Positions 6,757 to 15,370 of a stretch of DNA of 64,000 nucleotides are shown here, piece by piece (position 1 is the first letter of the stretch; each line of letters opens with the position of its first letter). A program made the position numbers and the translations under genes. This DNA is from Williamsia soli (GTDB lineage Bacteria; Actinomycetota; Actinomycetes; Mycobacteriales; Mycobacteriaceae). The stretch covers positions 62,001-126,000 of the forward strand of contig NZ_JAFRDR010000007.1 in NCBI RefSeq assembly GCF_017377795.1, written 5' to 3'. Below the pieces are notes generated by a model. The model was given only the letters and a program-made list of their open reading frames with translations. It had not been told where the DNA came from and ran no database searches.

Positions 6757-8142
6757 TCAATCGCTGAACGTGCGCCTGCGCCACCACTGATCGACCTGTC
6801 CCAGTTCGGTTTCCGGCTCTGCGGCAGTCAGCCACTCACCTTCGATCCGATACCAGTTCGCGGTGGCGCCCAGTTGGCCGAGCATGGCGCAGGTGTAGAA
6901 CTCCACCCGCCGGGCCATCAGATGCTCCTCCGGGAACCGTTGTTCGCGGGCATGTCCGCCGTAGTCGGTCGCCGGGTGGACGGCCGCGATCATAGTGGTG
7001 TTCGCGATCTGCGGGGTGATGGTCAGTGGCTCGTCGTTCATGTGCCACCAGGTGGAGTCGCGGACGTAATCGAGCACGTCCTCGTCGGTGATCGACTCCT
7101 CGTTGACGAGGACGCCGCCGCGACGCAGAACGCTCGCGACCCCGGCCGCATCACCCGCCCTGGCTGCGATCAGCGACTGCTGCTCGAGTTTCAGCGAGCC
7201 CTTCGACATGGTCTTGCTCGAACCGAAGTCGAGGAACGCGACACGGCCGTCGTCGGCGAGGATGACGTTGCCGGGATGGGGATCACCGCAGAACGTGGCG
7301 TCGGTGTGGATGCTGCCGCAATAGAACCGGTAGATCACCTCGCCGACCTGGTCCCGCGTCTCGACATCGAGTCCGGCGACCTCGGCGAGCCCGATGCCCG
7401 TGACGAGTTCCGTGGTGAGCACCCTGGTGCTGCAGAGGCTTTCGATCACGTCGGGGATCTGGATGAACGGATGCCCTGCGTATCGGATCGACAGCCGGCG
7501 TTGATTGTCGGCCTCGGCCTCGTAATCCAGTTCGGCGAGGATGTTGCCCGTGATCTCGCGGACAAATGACTGCGGATCGACGGTCGGCAGCAATTTCTTG
7601 TACAGCCGCAGGGCGATCGCCAGATTCTTGAGGTCGGCGCGGACCACCCGGTCGATGCCCGGATACTGCACTTTCACCGCCACCGCGCGGCCGTCGGTCA
7701 GCGTGGCGCGGTAGACCTGACCGATCGAGGCAGCGGCGATCGGTTCGGGATCGATGTCGGCGAACTCGGACATCGTCGGACCCAGCTCGTCTTCGAGCAC
7801 CCCGAGCATCGTCGCGTTGGAGACGTGAGGTGCGTTGTCGCGCAGGATGGCCAGCTTCTGGTTGAACGCGCCACGCGCCGACCTCGGCACCATGTCGAGA
7901 TCGAGGAGGGACAGGAATTGCCCCACCTTCATCGCGGCGCCCTTCATCGACCCGAGCACGGTGATCAGTTCGTCGGCGGCGGCCAGCGCGTCCTGTTCCG
8001 CGCGCAGGCGCCGCTCATCAGGGGAACCACCGAGTGTCACCGCCCGCGAACGGACCCGCCTGATCGCGGAGTGCGCGGCGACCTTGCCCAGTTCTCCGCC
8101 GCGGCGGAGTTGGGAGGCGGACAACTCGTCGTCGGCACTCAC
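6757..8142 (-). CDS. ABC1/AarF/UbiB-family atypical kinase
   Basis: 461-residue protein of the ABC1 (UbiB/ADCK) family. It shows the family-specific KxGQ motif (AAMKVGQFLSLLD, about residues 71-83), the Ala-rich nucleotide loop AAASIGQVYRA, the lysine motif AVKVQYPG, the ELDYEAEADNQRR helix and the catalytic GDPHPGNVILADDGRVAFLDFG. UbiB proteins support ubiquinone synthesis in proteobacteria; in menaquinone-using actinobacteria the role is unknown, possibly lipid or quinone handling. No transmembrane segment is evident. It lies downstream of the mrp operon on the same strand with a short gap, so it may be co-transcribed with it. Confidence 0.9.
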   Translation of the reverse strand: MSADDELSASQLRRGGELGKVAAHSAIRRVRSRAVTLGGSPDERRLRAEQDALAAADELITVLGSMKGAAMKVGQFLSLLDLDMVPRSARGAFNQKLAILRDNAPHVSNATMLGVLEDELGPTMSEFADIDPEPIAAASIGQVYRATLTDGRAVAVKVQYPGIDRVVRADLKNLAIALRLYKKLLPTVDPQSFVREITGNILAELDYEAEADNQRRLSIRYAGHPFIQIPDVIESLCSTRVLTTELVTGIGLAEVAGLDVETRDQVGEVIYRFYCGSIHTDATFCGDPHPGNVILADDGRVAFLDFGSSKTMSKGSLKLEQQSLIAARAGDAAGVASVLRRGGVLVNEESITDEDVLDYVRDSTWWHMNDEPLTITPQIANTTMIAAVHPATDYGGHAREQRFPEEHLMARRVEFYTCAMLGQLGATANWYRIEGEWLTAAEPETELGQVDQWWRRRTFSD

Positions 8143-8175
8143 CGCGGGTCGACCTTCATGGGTGGGCGGATGTCA

Positions 8176-8508
8176 TCAGTCGGTGCGCGGCGATTCGACG
8201 TCGTCGGAATCGATGAGGTCGTCGCGGATGCGTTGCTCCTGATAGGCCAGCTTGCCGACCCGGTGCGCGATGACCGGCGCCGTGAGGAGCGCGAAGATGC
8301 CCGACAGCACCAACATGCCGAAATCGATGGTGTCCCAGAGGCGGACGCCCGCGCCGAGGAGGACCAGGATCAGGCCGAGGGTCTGCGGTTTGGTGGCGGC
8401 GTGCATCCGCGTCATGGTGTCGGGAAACCGCAAGATGCCGATCGACGCGGTGAACGCCATGGTGGATCCGGTCAGCATGAGTACCGCGACCACGATGTCA
8501 GCGATCAT
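8176..8508 (-). CDS. mrpG: Na+/H+ antiporter subunit MrpG/MnhG
   Basis: 110-residue membrane protein with three hydrophobic helices (MIADIVVAVLMLTGSTMAFT; TLGLILVLLGAGVRL; GMLVLSGIFALLTAPVIAHR) and the MnhG signature GILRFPDTMTRMHAATKPQT. It is the last subunit of the multi-subunit Mrp sodium(potassium)/proton antiporter. ATG 8508 overlaps the mrpF 3' end by 11 bases, indicating coupled translation. The C-terminal cytoplasmic tail is acidic. Confidence 0.93.
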   Translation of the reverse strand: MIADIVVAVLMLTGSTMAFTASIGILRFPDTMTRMHAATKPQTLGLILVLLGAGVRLWDTIDFGMLVLSGIFALLTAPVIAHRVGKLAYQEQRIRDDLIDSDDVESPRTD

Positions 8509-8779
8509 GGTCGGCCACACCTTCGTTGTCCCGGACCCGGAATCGGGCGACCGCCACGGACCCGACAAAACTCAACAGCGACAGCGCGACGATTCCGGAC
8601 ACCACCGTCGAGTCCTCCGAGTAGGCGGCCCAGACGGCGAGCGAACACATGGCGACAGCCACCGCGGTGTCGAGGGCGACGAGGCGGTCCAGTGTGTTGG
8701 GTCCGATCAGCATGCGGGCGGTGGTGAGGACCGACGCGGCCAGCAACAGACCTGCCGCGATCATCCATACGTAGGCCAT
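8498..8779 (-). CDS. mrpF: Na+/H+ antiporter subunit MrpF/MnhF
   Basis: 93-residue protein with three transmembrane helices and the MnhF core ARMLIGPNTLDRLVALDTAV. It starts at ATG 8779 (MAYVWMIAAGLLL), sharing its first base with the stop codon of mrpE; its own end overlaps mrpG. It is a small membrane subunit needed for Mrp complex assembly. Confidence 0.93.
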   Translation of the reverse strand: MAYVWMIAAGLLLAASVLTTARMLIGPNTLDRLVALDTAVAVAMCSLAVWAAYSEDSTVVSGIVALSLLSFVGSVAVARFRVRDNEGVADHDR

Positions 8780-9528
8780 CAGATACCTCCACGTGGGTAA
8801 TCGCCGGCGCTGAGGTCGTCGTCGATGCCGTGATAAGGGCTGGCCCGCCACTCATGGTCCCGCTCGAAGCCGCGAATGAACAGCCGCTCGATGGTTTCGA
8901 TCTGCTTGTAGAAGGCCTTGACCTTCTCCGGCGAGCTCGCGTCGAACAGGTGCACGTAGAGCAGCCGACGGCTGTGATCGATCTCGACGACCATGGTGCC
9001 GGGGACGAGGTTGAGGTAGTCGACTGCGAGAGTCAGGACCATGTCCGATTTGATGGCGAGCCGGGCGCGCAATACGGCGCTCAGCGGGGGTTTGGCCGGT
9101 CGGACCGCGGCCCAGGCGACCTGTGCGCTGGAGATGAAGAACGCGGCGATGAGTCGGGCGGCCAACTCGAGGAGCGTGAGGGGATGGATGCGGCCTTCGA
9201 CCGGCACCCGGGGCAGCGGCAACGCGATCAGCACCAGCAGTGCCACCCCGATTCCGGTGAAGACGTTCGCGAGATCGTAGGTGCCCCACAGCAGTACCCA
9301 CACGAATGTCAGCCAGGTCACGTTCCACAGCCGGACCGCGACCTCGCGACGGTTGCCGCCGAACCACCGTTTGATCTGGATCTTGGCGCGGAACCAGAAG
9401 ATGGTCCGGGCGATGTACCAGGCCAAGAAGATGACCGAGAAGCGCCAGGCGTTGACCAGCGCTGCCCGGATCGGGCCCCGCGGCGGGGGAGGCTGCGGTC
9501 GGGACTGGGTGGTGGGCTCATCGCTCAT
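8779..9528 (-). CDS. mrpE: Na+/H+ antiporter subunit MrpE/MnhE
   Basis: About 249-residue MnhE subunit. A Pro-rich cytoplasmic start (QSRPQPPPPRGP) is followed by hydrophobic helices (FSVIFLAWYIARTIFWF; WNVTWLTFVWVLLWG; GIGVALLVLIALPLPRVP) and the MnhE motif DYLNLVPGTMVVEID. It is longer than Bacillus MrpE (about 158 residues) because of the C-terminal tail, as usual for actinobacteria. ATG 9528 follows the mrpD stop by one base (TGAGATG) with AGGTGG upstream; a GTG at 9540 would overlap mrpD. Confidence 0.92.
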   Translation of the reverse strand: MSDEPTTQSRPQPPPPRGPIRAALVNAWRFSVIFLAWYIARTIFWFRAKIQIKRWFGGNRREVAVRLWNVTWLTFVWVLLWGTYDLANVFTGIGVALLVLIALPLPRVPVEGRIHPLTLLELAARLIAAFFISSAQVAWAAVRPAKPPLSAVLRARLAIKSDMVLTLAVDYLNLVPGTMVVEIDHSRRLLYVHLFDASSPEKVKAFYKQIETIERLFIRGFERDHEWRASPYHGIDDDLSAGDYPRGGI

Positions 9529-9529
9529 C

Positions 9530-11140
9530 TCACCGACCACCTCCCAGCACGGCGTCGAGGTAGATGCTGGAGTCCGTCAGGTCGGCAGCGGCCTGGTCGG
9601 TGAACTCGAAGATCGGGCCCGCCCACAGCGTCAGAATGATGCCCGCGCCGACCATCGCGATGGTCGGGATCACCATCCCGATCGGCATCCGGCCGACGTC
9701 GACACGGTCGTCGTACGCCACATCGTCGTCGTCGGCCCCGACGAGCGCGGCAGGCCCGGCGTCGGCGAGGTCGCCTTCAGGGGCGTCGGCGCGGGGACGC
9801 CAGAACGCCTTGGTCCAGACGCGGGCGACCACGTACAGGGTCAGCAGACTGGTCACGACGGACCCGGCCACGAGGGTCCAGGCCAGTACGCTGCCGTCCT
9901 GGACACCGGCTTCGATGAGCGCGACCTTGCCGATGAAACCTGAGAACGGCGGTATGCCACCGAGGTTGAGGGCCGGGATCAGGAACAGCGCGGCGAGCAG
10001 CGGACTGGCAGCCAGGCCGCCGAGTCGGCGCAGCGAGGCAGACCCCGCCTGTCGTTCGATCAGACCCACCACCAGGAACAGGGTCGTCTGCACGAGAATG
10101 TGGTGGGCCACGTAGTAGATGGCGCTCGAGAGTCCGAACTCCGTGGACAGGGCGATGCCGAAGATCATGTAACCGATATGGCTGACCAGTGTGAACGACA
10201 GCAATCGTTTGATGTCGGACTGGGCGATGGCACCGAAGATGCCCACCAGCATGGTCAGCAGTCCGGCGACTAGCAGGACCCGATCCATCGAGCCACCGGG
10301 GAACAGCAGGGTGTGCGCCCGGATGATCGCGTAGACGCCGACCTTGGTGAGCAAACCCGCGAACACTGCGGTGACCGGCGCCGGGGCGGTCGGATAGGAG
10401 TCGGGTAACCACGTCGACAGGGGGAACACCGCAGCCTTGATGCCGAACGCCACCAGCAACACGGCGTAGAGCGCGCCCTTCGTCCCATCGGGGACGTCCT
10501 CGAGGCGCACCGCCATCTCGGCGAGGTTCAGGGTCCCGGTGGCCGCGTACGCGAAGGCGATGCCCGCGAGGAACACCAGCGACGACACCATCGACACCAT
10601 CACGTAGGAGACGCCCGCACGCACGCGATCGGCGCTGGCGCCGAGGGTGAGCAGCACGAAACTCGCGGCGAGGAGCACCTCGAACGAGACGAACAGATTG
10701 AACATGTCGCCGGCGAGGAACGCGTTGCAGACGCCCGTGCACAGCAGTAGATAGGTCGGCAGGAAGATCGACACCGGCTGTTCGCTGGTGCCGTCACGGA
10801 TACCCTGGCCGACCGCGTAGAGCATGACGCAGAGCAGGACGGCCGTCGACACGACCAGCATCAGGGCCGAGAGCTGGTCGGCCACCAGGGTCACACCGAG
10901 CGGCCCGAGATCGCCGCCCTTGGAGTCCCAGCCCCCGATGTGCAGGGCGTACGTGCCGTCGCGATTGGTGAGGTACAGCAGCAGGCAGGCCGCGACGAAG
11001 GCGATCGTGATCGCGGACACGGTGACCAACCGCTGAAAACGGGGGTAGCGCCCCATGATCAGGGTCAGGACGGTCCCGATCATCGGGACCAGCACGGGGG
11101 TGACGATGAGGGTGGGGAACCATGCGTTCGACAGTGTCAT
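9530..11140 (-). CDS. mrpD: Na+/H+ antiporter subunit MrpD/MnhD
   Basis: 536-residue polytopic membrane protein homologous to the proton-pumping subunits of complex I (NuoM/N). It has many hydrophobic helices and the conserved antiporter segments FNLFVSFEVLLAASFVL (key Glu in helix 5), AFGIKAAVFPLSTWLPDSYP (key Lys) and LGGIPPFSGFIGKVALI. It should form one of the ion-translocating channels of the Mrp antiporter. The ATG overlaps the mrpC stop (ATGA). Confidence 0.95.
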   Translation of the reverse strand: MTLSNAWFPTLIVTPVLVPMIGTVLTLIMGRYPRFQRLVTVSAITIAFVAACLLLYLTNRDGTYALHIGGWDSKGGDLGPLGVTLVADQLSALMLVVSTAVLLCVMLYAVGQGIRDGTSEQPVSIFLPTYLLLCTGVCNAFLAGDMFNLFVSFEVLLAASFVLLTLGASADRVRAGVSYVMVSMVSSLVFLAGIAFAYAATGTLNLAEMAVRLEDVPDGTKGALYAVLLVAFGIKAAVFPLSTWLPDSYPTAPAPVTAVFAGLLTKVGVYAIIRAHTLLFPGGSMDRVLLVAGLLTMLVGIFGAIAQSDIKRLLSFTLVSHIGYMIFGIALSTEFGLSSAIYYVAHHILVQTTLFLVVGLIERQAGSASLRRLGGLAASPLLAALFLIPALNLGGIPPFSGFIGKVALIEAGVQDGSVLAWTLVAGSVVTSLLTLYVVARVWTKAFWRPRADAPEGDLADAGPAALVGADDDDVAYDDRVDVGRMPIGMVIPTIAMVGAGIILTLWAGPIFEFTDQAAADLTDSSIYLDAVLGGGR

Positions 11141-11766
11141 CGCGGCGCACCCCCTTCGGTGTCCTCGTCGATCGCGGGTTGCTCGTCGGTGTCGGTCTCT
11201 CGGTCGTCGCCGAGTTCGTGGCGATCCTCGATGTCGTCGGGTTCGTCAGGATCGGGCAGCACGTCGGTCTCGTGGATCTGCGCCCGCCTGGCCCGGATCT
11301 CCTCTTGCGTCACGGGATTGCCGTCGTCATCGAACAGATCGCCGCGGATGGTGTCCGACCCGGTGATCGGGTCGTCGCTGCGGTCCCGGTCTGGGGCGTC
11401 GAAATTGCGTTGCCGCTTGACCTTCAGATCCTCGGGGTCGTCGTCCACCTCGTCGTCGGTGTTGATCATGAAGCTGCGGTAAGCGAGTGAGAGCACGAAG
11501 GCGGCCACGCCCATGGTGATGACGATCGCCGTCAAGACCATCCCCTGCGCCAGTGGATCGGCGTCGGCGCTGCGTTCGTCGGAGGTCCGGCCGATGATCG
11601 GGGGATTGCCCATCGCGCCGGCCACGGTGACGATGAGCAGGTTGATCGCGTTGCCCACCAACAGCAATCCGAGCAGCATCCTGATGAGGCTGCGCTCGAG
11701 GAGCAGATAGACACCGCAGGCGGCCATCAGGCCGACCACGATCAGCAGACCGAGGTTGATGCTCAC
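11137..11766 (-). CDS. mrpC: Na+/H+ antiporter subunit MrpC/MnhC with acidic tail
   Basis: 209-residue protein. The first 115 residues are a NuoK-like three-helix domain (LGLLIVVGLMAACGVYLLLE; MLLGLLLVGNAINLLIVTVA; MVLTAIVITMGVAAFVLSLA). The rest is a long, strongly acidic cytoplasmic tail (DDEVDDDPEDL, DVLPDPDEPDDIEDRHELGD), about 90 residues beyond the usual MrpC length. Such tails are common in actinobacterial MrpC; its function is unknown. Start and stop both overlap neighbouring mrp genes by four bases. Confidence 0.93.
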   Translation of the reverse strand: MSINLGLLIVVGLMAACGVYLLLERSLIRMLLGLLLVGNAINLLIVTVAGAMGNPPIIGRTSDERSADADPLAQGMVLTAIVITMGVAAFVLSLAYRSFMINTDDEVDDDPEDLKVKRQRNFDAPDRDRSDDPITGSDTIRGDLFDDDGNPVTQEEIRARRAQIHETDVLPDPDEPDDIEDRHELGDDRETDTDEQPAIDEDTEGGAPR

Positions 11767-14651
11767 GACGCCGCCTCCTGCGACTCGCGGCGCCGCCGGG
11801 GAGCGTCCTCGTCGAGTCGGGCGCCGAGGCTGCGCAACACGTCGAGGACGAGTCCGACCACGATCAGGTACACGCCGAGGTCGAAGAACAACGCGGTGAC
11901 GAGTTTGATGTCACCGAAGATCGGCAAGGTGAACTCGATGGTCGCCGACGACAGCGCGGGCGCTCCGAGTAGGACAGACGCGACCGCGGTGCCCACCGAG
12001 AAGCCAAGGCCCACGCCGAGAATGCGTCCTGCGTCGATCGGCAGCGCCTCGCCGAGCTCGTACCGTCCGCCTGCGAGGTAGCGGAGGACCAGTGCCAGGC
12101 CCATCGTCAGCCCGCCGGCGAAGCCGCCGCCGGGCGCGTTGTGACCTGCGTAGAAGAAGTACAGCGACAGCACGATCATCGTCGGGAAGATGATCCGGGT
12201 GGTTGCCTCGAGCACCATCGACCGGTGTCGAGGGTCGCGGAAGTTGCTGCCGCGCAACCAGGTCGTCCGTTCGCCGAACTGTTGCTTCCCGTCGGCTTCG
12301 GGTCGCGGGGTGCGGGCGCGGGTGGCGTCGGCGACTCGCGGCGCCGCACCGAAGCGTCGGTGCCGGAAGACCATCGATGCCACACCGGTCGCGGCGACCA
12401 GCAGGACCGACACCTCGCCGAGGGTGTCCCAGGCGCGGATGTCGACGAGCAGGACGTTGACCGCGTTGGAGCCGTCCCCGTACTTGTATGCCGCATTGGG
12501 CAGTTCGGATGCCATCGGCACGGTGGTTCGAGCCGCGGCGGCGAAGAGGCCGACCAGGACCAGCAACGCGCCGAACGCGAGACCGAGCAAGGCACGCAGC
12601 GGCTTGAACCCGGTGGCGTGCCGCGACTCGGCTTCTGCCGGCAGCTTGCGCAGGACGAGCACGAAGATGACGAGAGTCAGTGTCTCCACGAGGAACTGGG
12701 TCAGGGCCAGGTCAGGGGCGCCGTGCAGGGCGAACAGGACGCCGCAGCTGTAACCCGTGACGCCGACCACCAGAACGGCGGCCAGGCGGTTGCGCAGCAC
12801 GGCCGCTGCGATCGCGGACGCGATCATGATGCCGCCGATGACCAGCTGCACCGGCGATTCGAAACCGTTCAGTTCCAGGCGATTGCGGGCGCCGGTGAAC
12901 AGGACGACCGTCGGCAGCAACACCAGGGTCACGATGATGATCCCCTGGGTCAGGGGCAGGGAACCGCGCTGGGTGTTTCGAGTCAGGTTGATGGAGATGG
13001 TGTCGGCGCCGCGTAGGACGGCGTCGTAGATCCGGTCGGCGTTACCGAGTGCAGGTTTGACGAAGCCGAGGCGGCCCAACTCGCGAACCAGGGCGAACAG
13101 CGCGGTGCCGAACACGAGGGCGATGGCGGTCAGCAGCAGCGGCAGGTTGAAGCCGTGCCAGAGTGCGAGATGGACGAGTTCTTCGGAGCCGTAGCTGGTG
13201 ACGGTGTCGGCGTAGGGCTCGAACCGCTTGCCGAGCAGACCCGACAGCGGGCCGGAGGCGATGCCTGCAACGGCGAGGAAGAGTGCGGGCAGCTGGAACG
13301 CGAGGTTCGGCTTGTGCATCTTGGCGACGGCTGGGCTGGGTTCGGCCTTGCGCTTGCGCCCGAACGCACCCCAGATGAACCGGAGTGAGTAGGCGACGGT
13401 GAGGATCGATCCGAGCAGCAGGACGATCACCACGACCGGTCCCTGCCAGGCACTGAGCGCCCCGGTGTCCCAGATCTCGGCGAAGGCGGTCTCCTTGCCG
13501 ACGAATCCGAGGGTGAGCGGTATCCCGGCCATGCTGGCGGCGGCCAGGGCGGCAGTGACCGCGAGCAGCGGGGCCTCTTTGCCGAGGCGGGCGAGCTTGC
13601 GCAGGTCGCGCGTACCGGTCGAGTGGTCGATGATGCCGACGACCATGAACAGCGCCGCCTTGAAGAATGCGTGGGCCACGAGCATGGCGAGCGCGGCCAT
13701 TGCCACATCGGCGTCACCGATGCCCACCAGCACCATCAGGAACCCGAGCTGCGAGACGGTGCCGAAGGCCAGGACCAACTTGAGGTCGTACTCGCGCAGG
13801 GAACGGAAACCACCGAGCAGCATCGTCGCCATACCCAACCCGACGACGAGGACGTGCCACGACACCAGGTCGGAGAACGCGGGTGCGAGCCGGGCGACCA
13901 GGAAGATGCCGGCCTTCACCATCGCGGCGGCGTGCAGATATGCACTGACCGGGGTCGGTGCAGCCATGGCGCCGGGCAGCCAGAAATGGAACGGGAAGAT
14001 CGCGGACTTGCTCAGCGCGCCGACGAGGATCAGCACGATCGCGACCGTCACCGACCACCCGACGGGTGGGTTCGCGATGATCTCCGACAGTGAGTACGAC
14101 CCGGCGGTCTCGCCGAGCATGATGATGCCGACCAGCATCGCCAGGCCACCGGCGGTGGTCACGAGCAGGGCCTGGGTCGCGGCGCGGCGACTGGTCGCAC
14201 GGACCGCGTAGAAGCCGACGAGAAGGAACGACAGGACCGTCGTCAATTCCCAGAAGATGTAGAGCACGAGCATGTTGTCGCTGCAGACGAGCCCGAACAT
14301 GGCGCCTGCGAAGGCGACCATCTCCCCGCCGAAACCGGCCACCCTACGTCGCGTCTCGCTGAAGTACTCGGCGCAGTAGCAGAGGACGAGGGCACCCACC
14401 CCGAGGACGAGGACGGACATGATCGCGGCCAGGGTGTCGAATCGCAGATCGATGTTCATCTGGAGCTCGGGGACCCAGGTGATGGACTCGGTGCGGATCC
14501 CGTCTGCCTCGTCGGGCCAGTTGGCGAAGACCCAGACGAGTCCTCCGAACGGTGCGAGGGCGAGTACGTAGAAACCGCGCCGGCCCAGCCACGTGATGAT
14601 CCCAGGCGCCAGCGCAGCCGTGATGGCCAAGGCGGCCAGTACTGCGATCAA
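11763..14651 (-). CDS. mrpA: Na+/H+ antiporter MrpA-MrpB fusion
   Basis: 962-residue protein, first gene of the mrp operon. The N-terminal 500 or so residues are a NuoL-like antiporter domain (YIFWELTTVLSFLLVGFYAV; SAIFPFHFWLPGAMAAPTPV; SMAGIPLTLGFVGKETAF). The middle holds the MrpA-specific extension (CGVLFALHGAPDLALTQFLV). The last 150 residues are an MnhB domain (FPTMIVLSLYFFYAGHNAPG and GGFAGGLTMGLALVLRYLA). No separate mrpB is present, so subunits A and B are fused, as in other Mycobacteriales. The complex exports Na+ (or K+) for protons and supports alkali and salt tolerance. Confidence 0.95.
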   Translation of the reverse strand: MIAVLAALAITAALAPGIITWLGRRGFYVLALAPFGGLVWVFANWPDEADGIRTESITWVPELQMNIDLRFDTLAAIMSVLVLGVGALVLCYCAEYFSETRRRVAGFGGEMVAFAGAMFGLVCSDNMLVLYIFWELTTVLSFLLVGFYAVRATSRRAATQALLVTTAGGLAMLVGIIMLGETAGSYSLSEIIANPPVGWSVTVAIVLILVGALSKSAIFPFHFWLPGAMAAPTPVSAYLHAAAMVKAGIFLVARLAPAFSDLVSWHVLVVGLGMATMLLGGFRSLREYDLKLVLAFGTVSQLGFLMVLVGIGDADVAMAALAMLVAHAFFKAALFMVVGIIDHSTGTRDLRKLARLGKEAPLLAVTAALAAASMAGIPLTLGFVGKETAFAEIWDTGALSAWQGPVVVIVLLLGSILTVAYSLRFIWGAFGRKRKAEPSPAVAKMHKPNLAFQLPALFLAVAGIASGPLSGLLGKRFEPYADTVTSYGSEELVHLALWHGFNLPLLLTAIALVFGTALFALVRELGRLGFVKPALGNADRIYDAVLRGADTISINLTRNTQRGSLPLTQGIIIVTLVLLPTVVLFTGARNRLELNGFESPVQLVIGGIMIASAIAAAVLRNRLAAVLVVGVTGYSCGVLFALHGAPDLALTQFLVETLTLVIFVLVLRKLPAEAESRHATGFKPLRALLGLAFGALLVLVGLFAAAARTTVPMASELPNAAYKYGDGSNAVNVLLVDIRAWDTLGEVSVLLVAATGVASMVFRHRRFGAAPRVADATRARTPRPEADGKQQFGERTTWLRGSNFRDPRHRSMVLEATTRIIFPTMIVLSLYFFYAGHNAPGGGFAGGLTMGLALVLRYLAGGRYELGEALPIDAGRILGVGLGFSVGTAVASVLLGAPALSSATIEFTLPIFGDIKLVTALFFDLGVYLIVVGLVLDVLRSLGARLDEDAPRRRRESQEAAS

Positions 14652-14942
14652 GGGGCACTCCGTCGATCAGGTGGGCGGGGTGTCGGGCGCGGAGAGAGGT
14701 GGCGGCGAACTACGCACCTACCATCGGTGCGAGAAGTCGCATTGAAGTGGTTTCGCCTCACTCTCCAGGTGTCCAGTCTACCGTTAGCGCTGCTAGGTGC
14801 CGTATTCGGGTGAGGACGACCCGGCTGACACAGCTCGCCGATGCCCGTCCGATTCCCGCCAGTCGAGCCCTTCGCAGCAGGTCACGTGAGGAACCGGCAG
14901 GTGTTCCACGCACGCTCCGACATCACCACTTAGGCTGTCCTC
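14652..14942. other. Divergent intergenic region between mrpA and a lipoprotein gene
   Basis: 291 bases without a convincing gene. It should carry the mrp promoter on the minus strand and the promoter of the lipoprotein gene on the plus strand. I see no clear -10/-35 pair, operator or repeat. Short ORFs crossing it have no recognisable protein character. Confidence 0.5.
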
Positions 14943-15365
14943 ATGAATCGGGTGCGGGTCTTGGTGATGCTCTTTTTCGCGGGTGCGATGTTGTTGGTGG
15001 GTGCGTGTGGCGGTGACGACGCGAAGTCGCCTACCGAGAGTCCCGGATCGGTGGCGCTGCCCGATGATTTTCCCGAGCAGGTACCGCTGATCGAGGGCTC
15101 GGTACTCGCTGCCGGGGGAACCGCGCAAGAAGGCTGGAACCTCACGGTGGCCGGTGCTGTGGACGCCGGTAACCCGTTCGACAACGCATCCACCCAACTC
15201 ACCGACGGAGGCTTCACCGAGGAGTTCGCGCGGGAAGAGGGCGGACAGACGGTGAAGGGGTACTCCGCCGACAAGGACGGGAAGACCTACACCGTGGTGA
15301 TCGGCACCACCGCGGGGTCGGCGGTCGGACCGAACTCCATCACGTACCTGGTGTCCGTACGGTGA
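14943..15365 (+). CDS. Putative secreted lipoprotein
   Basis: 140-residue protein with a signal peptide (MNRVRVLVMLFFAGAMLLVG) ending in lipobox VGAC, then an acidic spacer (GGDDAKSPTESPGS) and a compact domain of about 100 residues containing DDFPEQVPLIEGSVLA and GYSADKDGKTYTVVIG. I do not recognise the family; it looks like a small beta-rich lipoprotein conserved in Gordonia/Rhodococcus. It is expected to be anchored on the outer face of the membrane. It is convergent with the AAA ATPase gene, five bases away. Confidence 0.75.
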   Translation: MNRVRVLVMLFFAGAMLLVGACGGDDAKSPTESPGSVALPDDFPEQVPLIEGSVLAAGGTAQEGWNLTVAGAVDAGNPFDNASTQLTDGGFTEEFAREEGGQTVKGYSADKDGKTYTVVIGTTAGSAVGPNSITYLVSVR

Positions 15366-15370
15366 TCTGA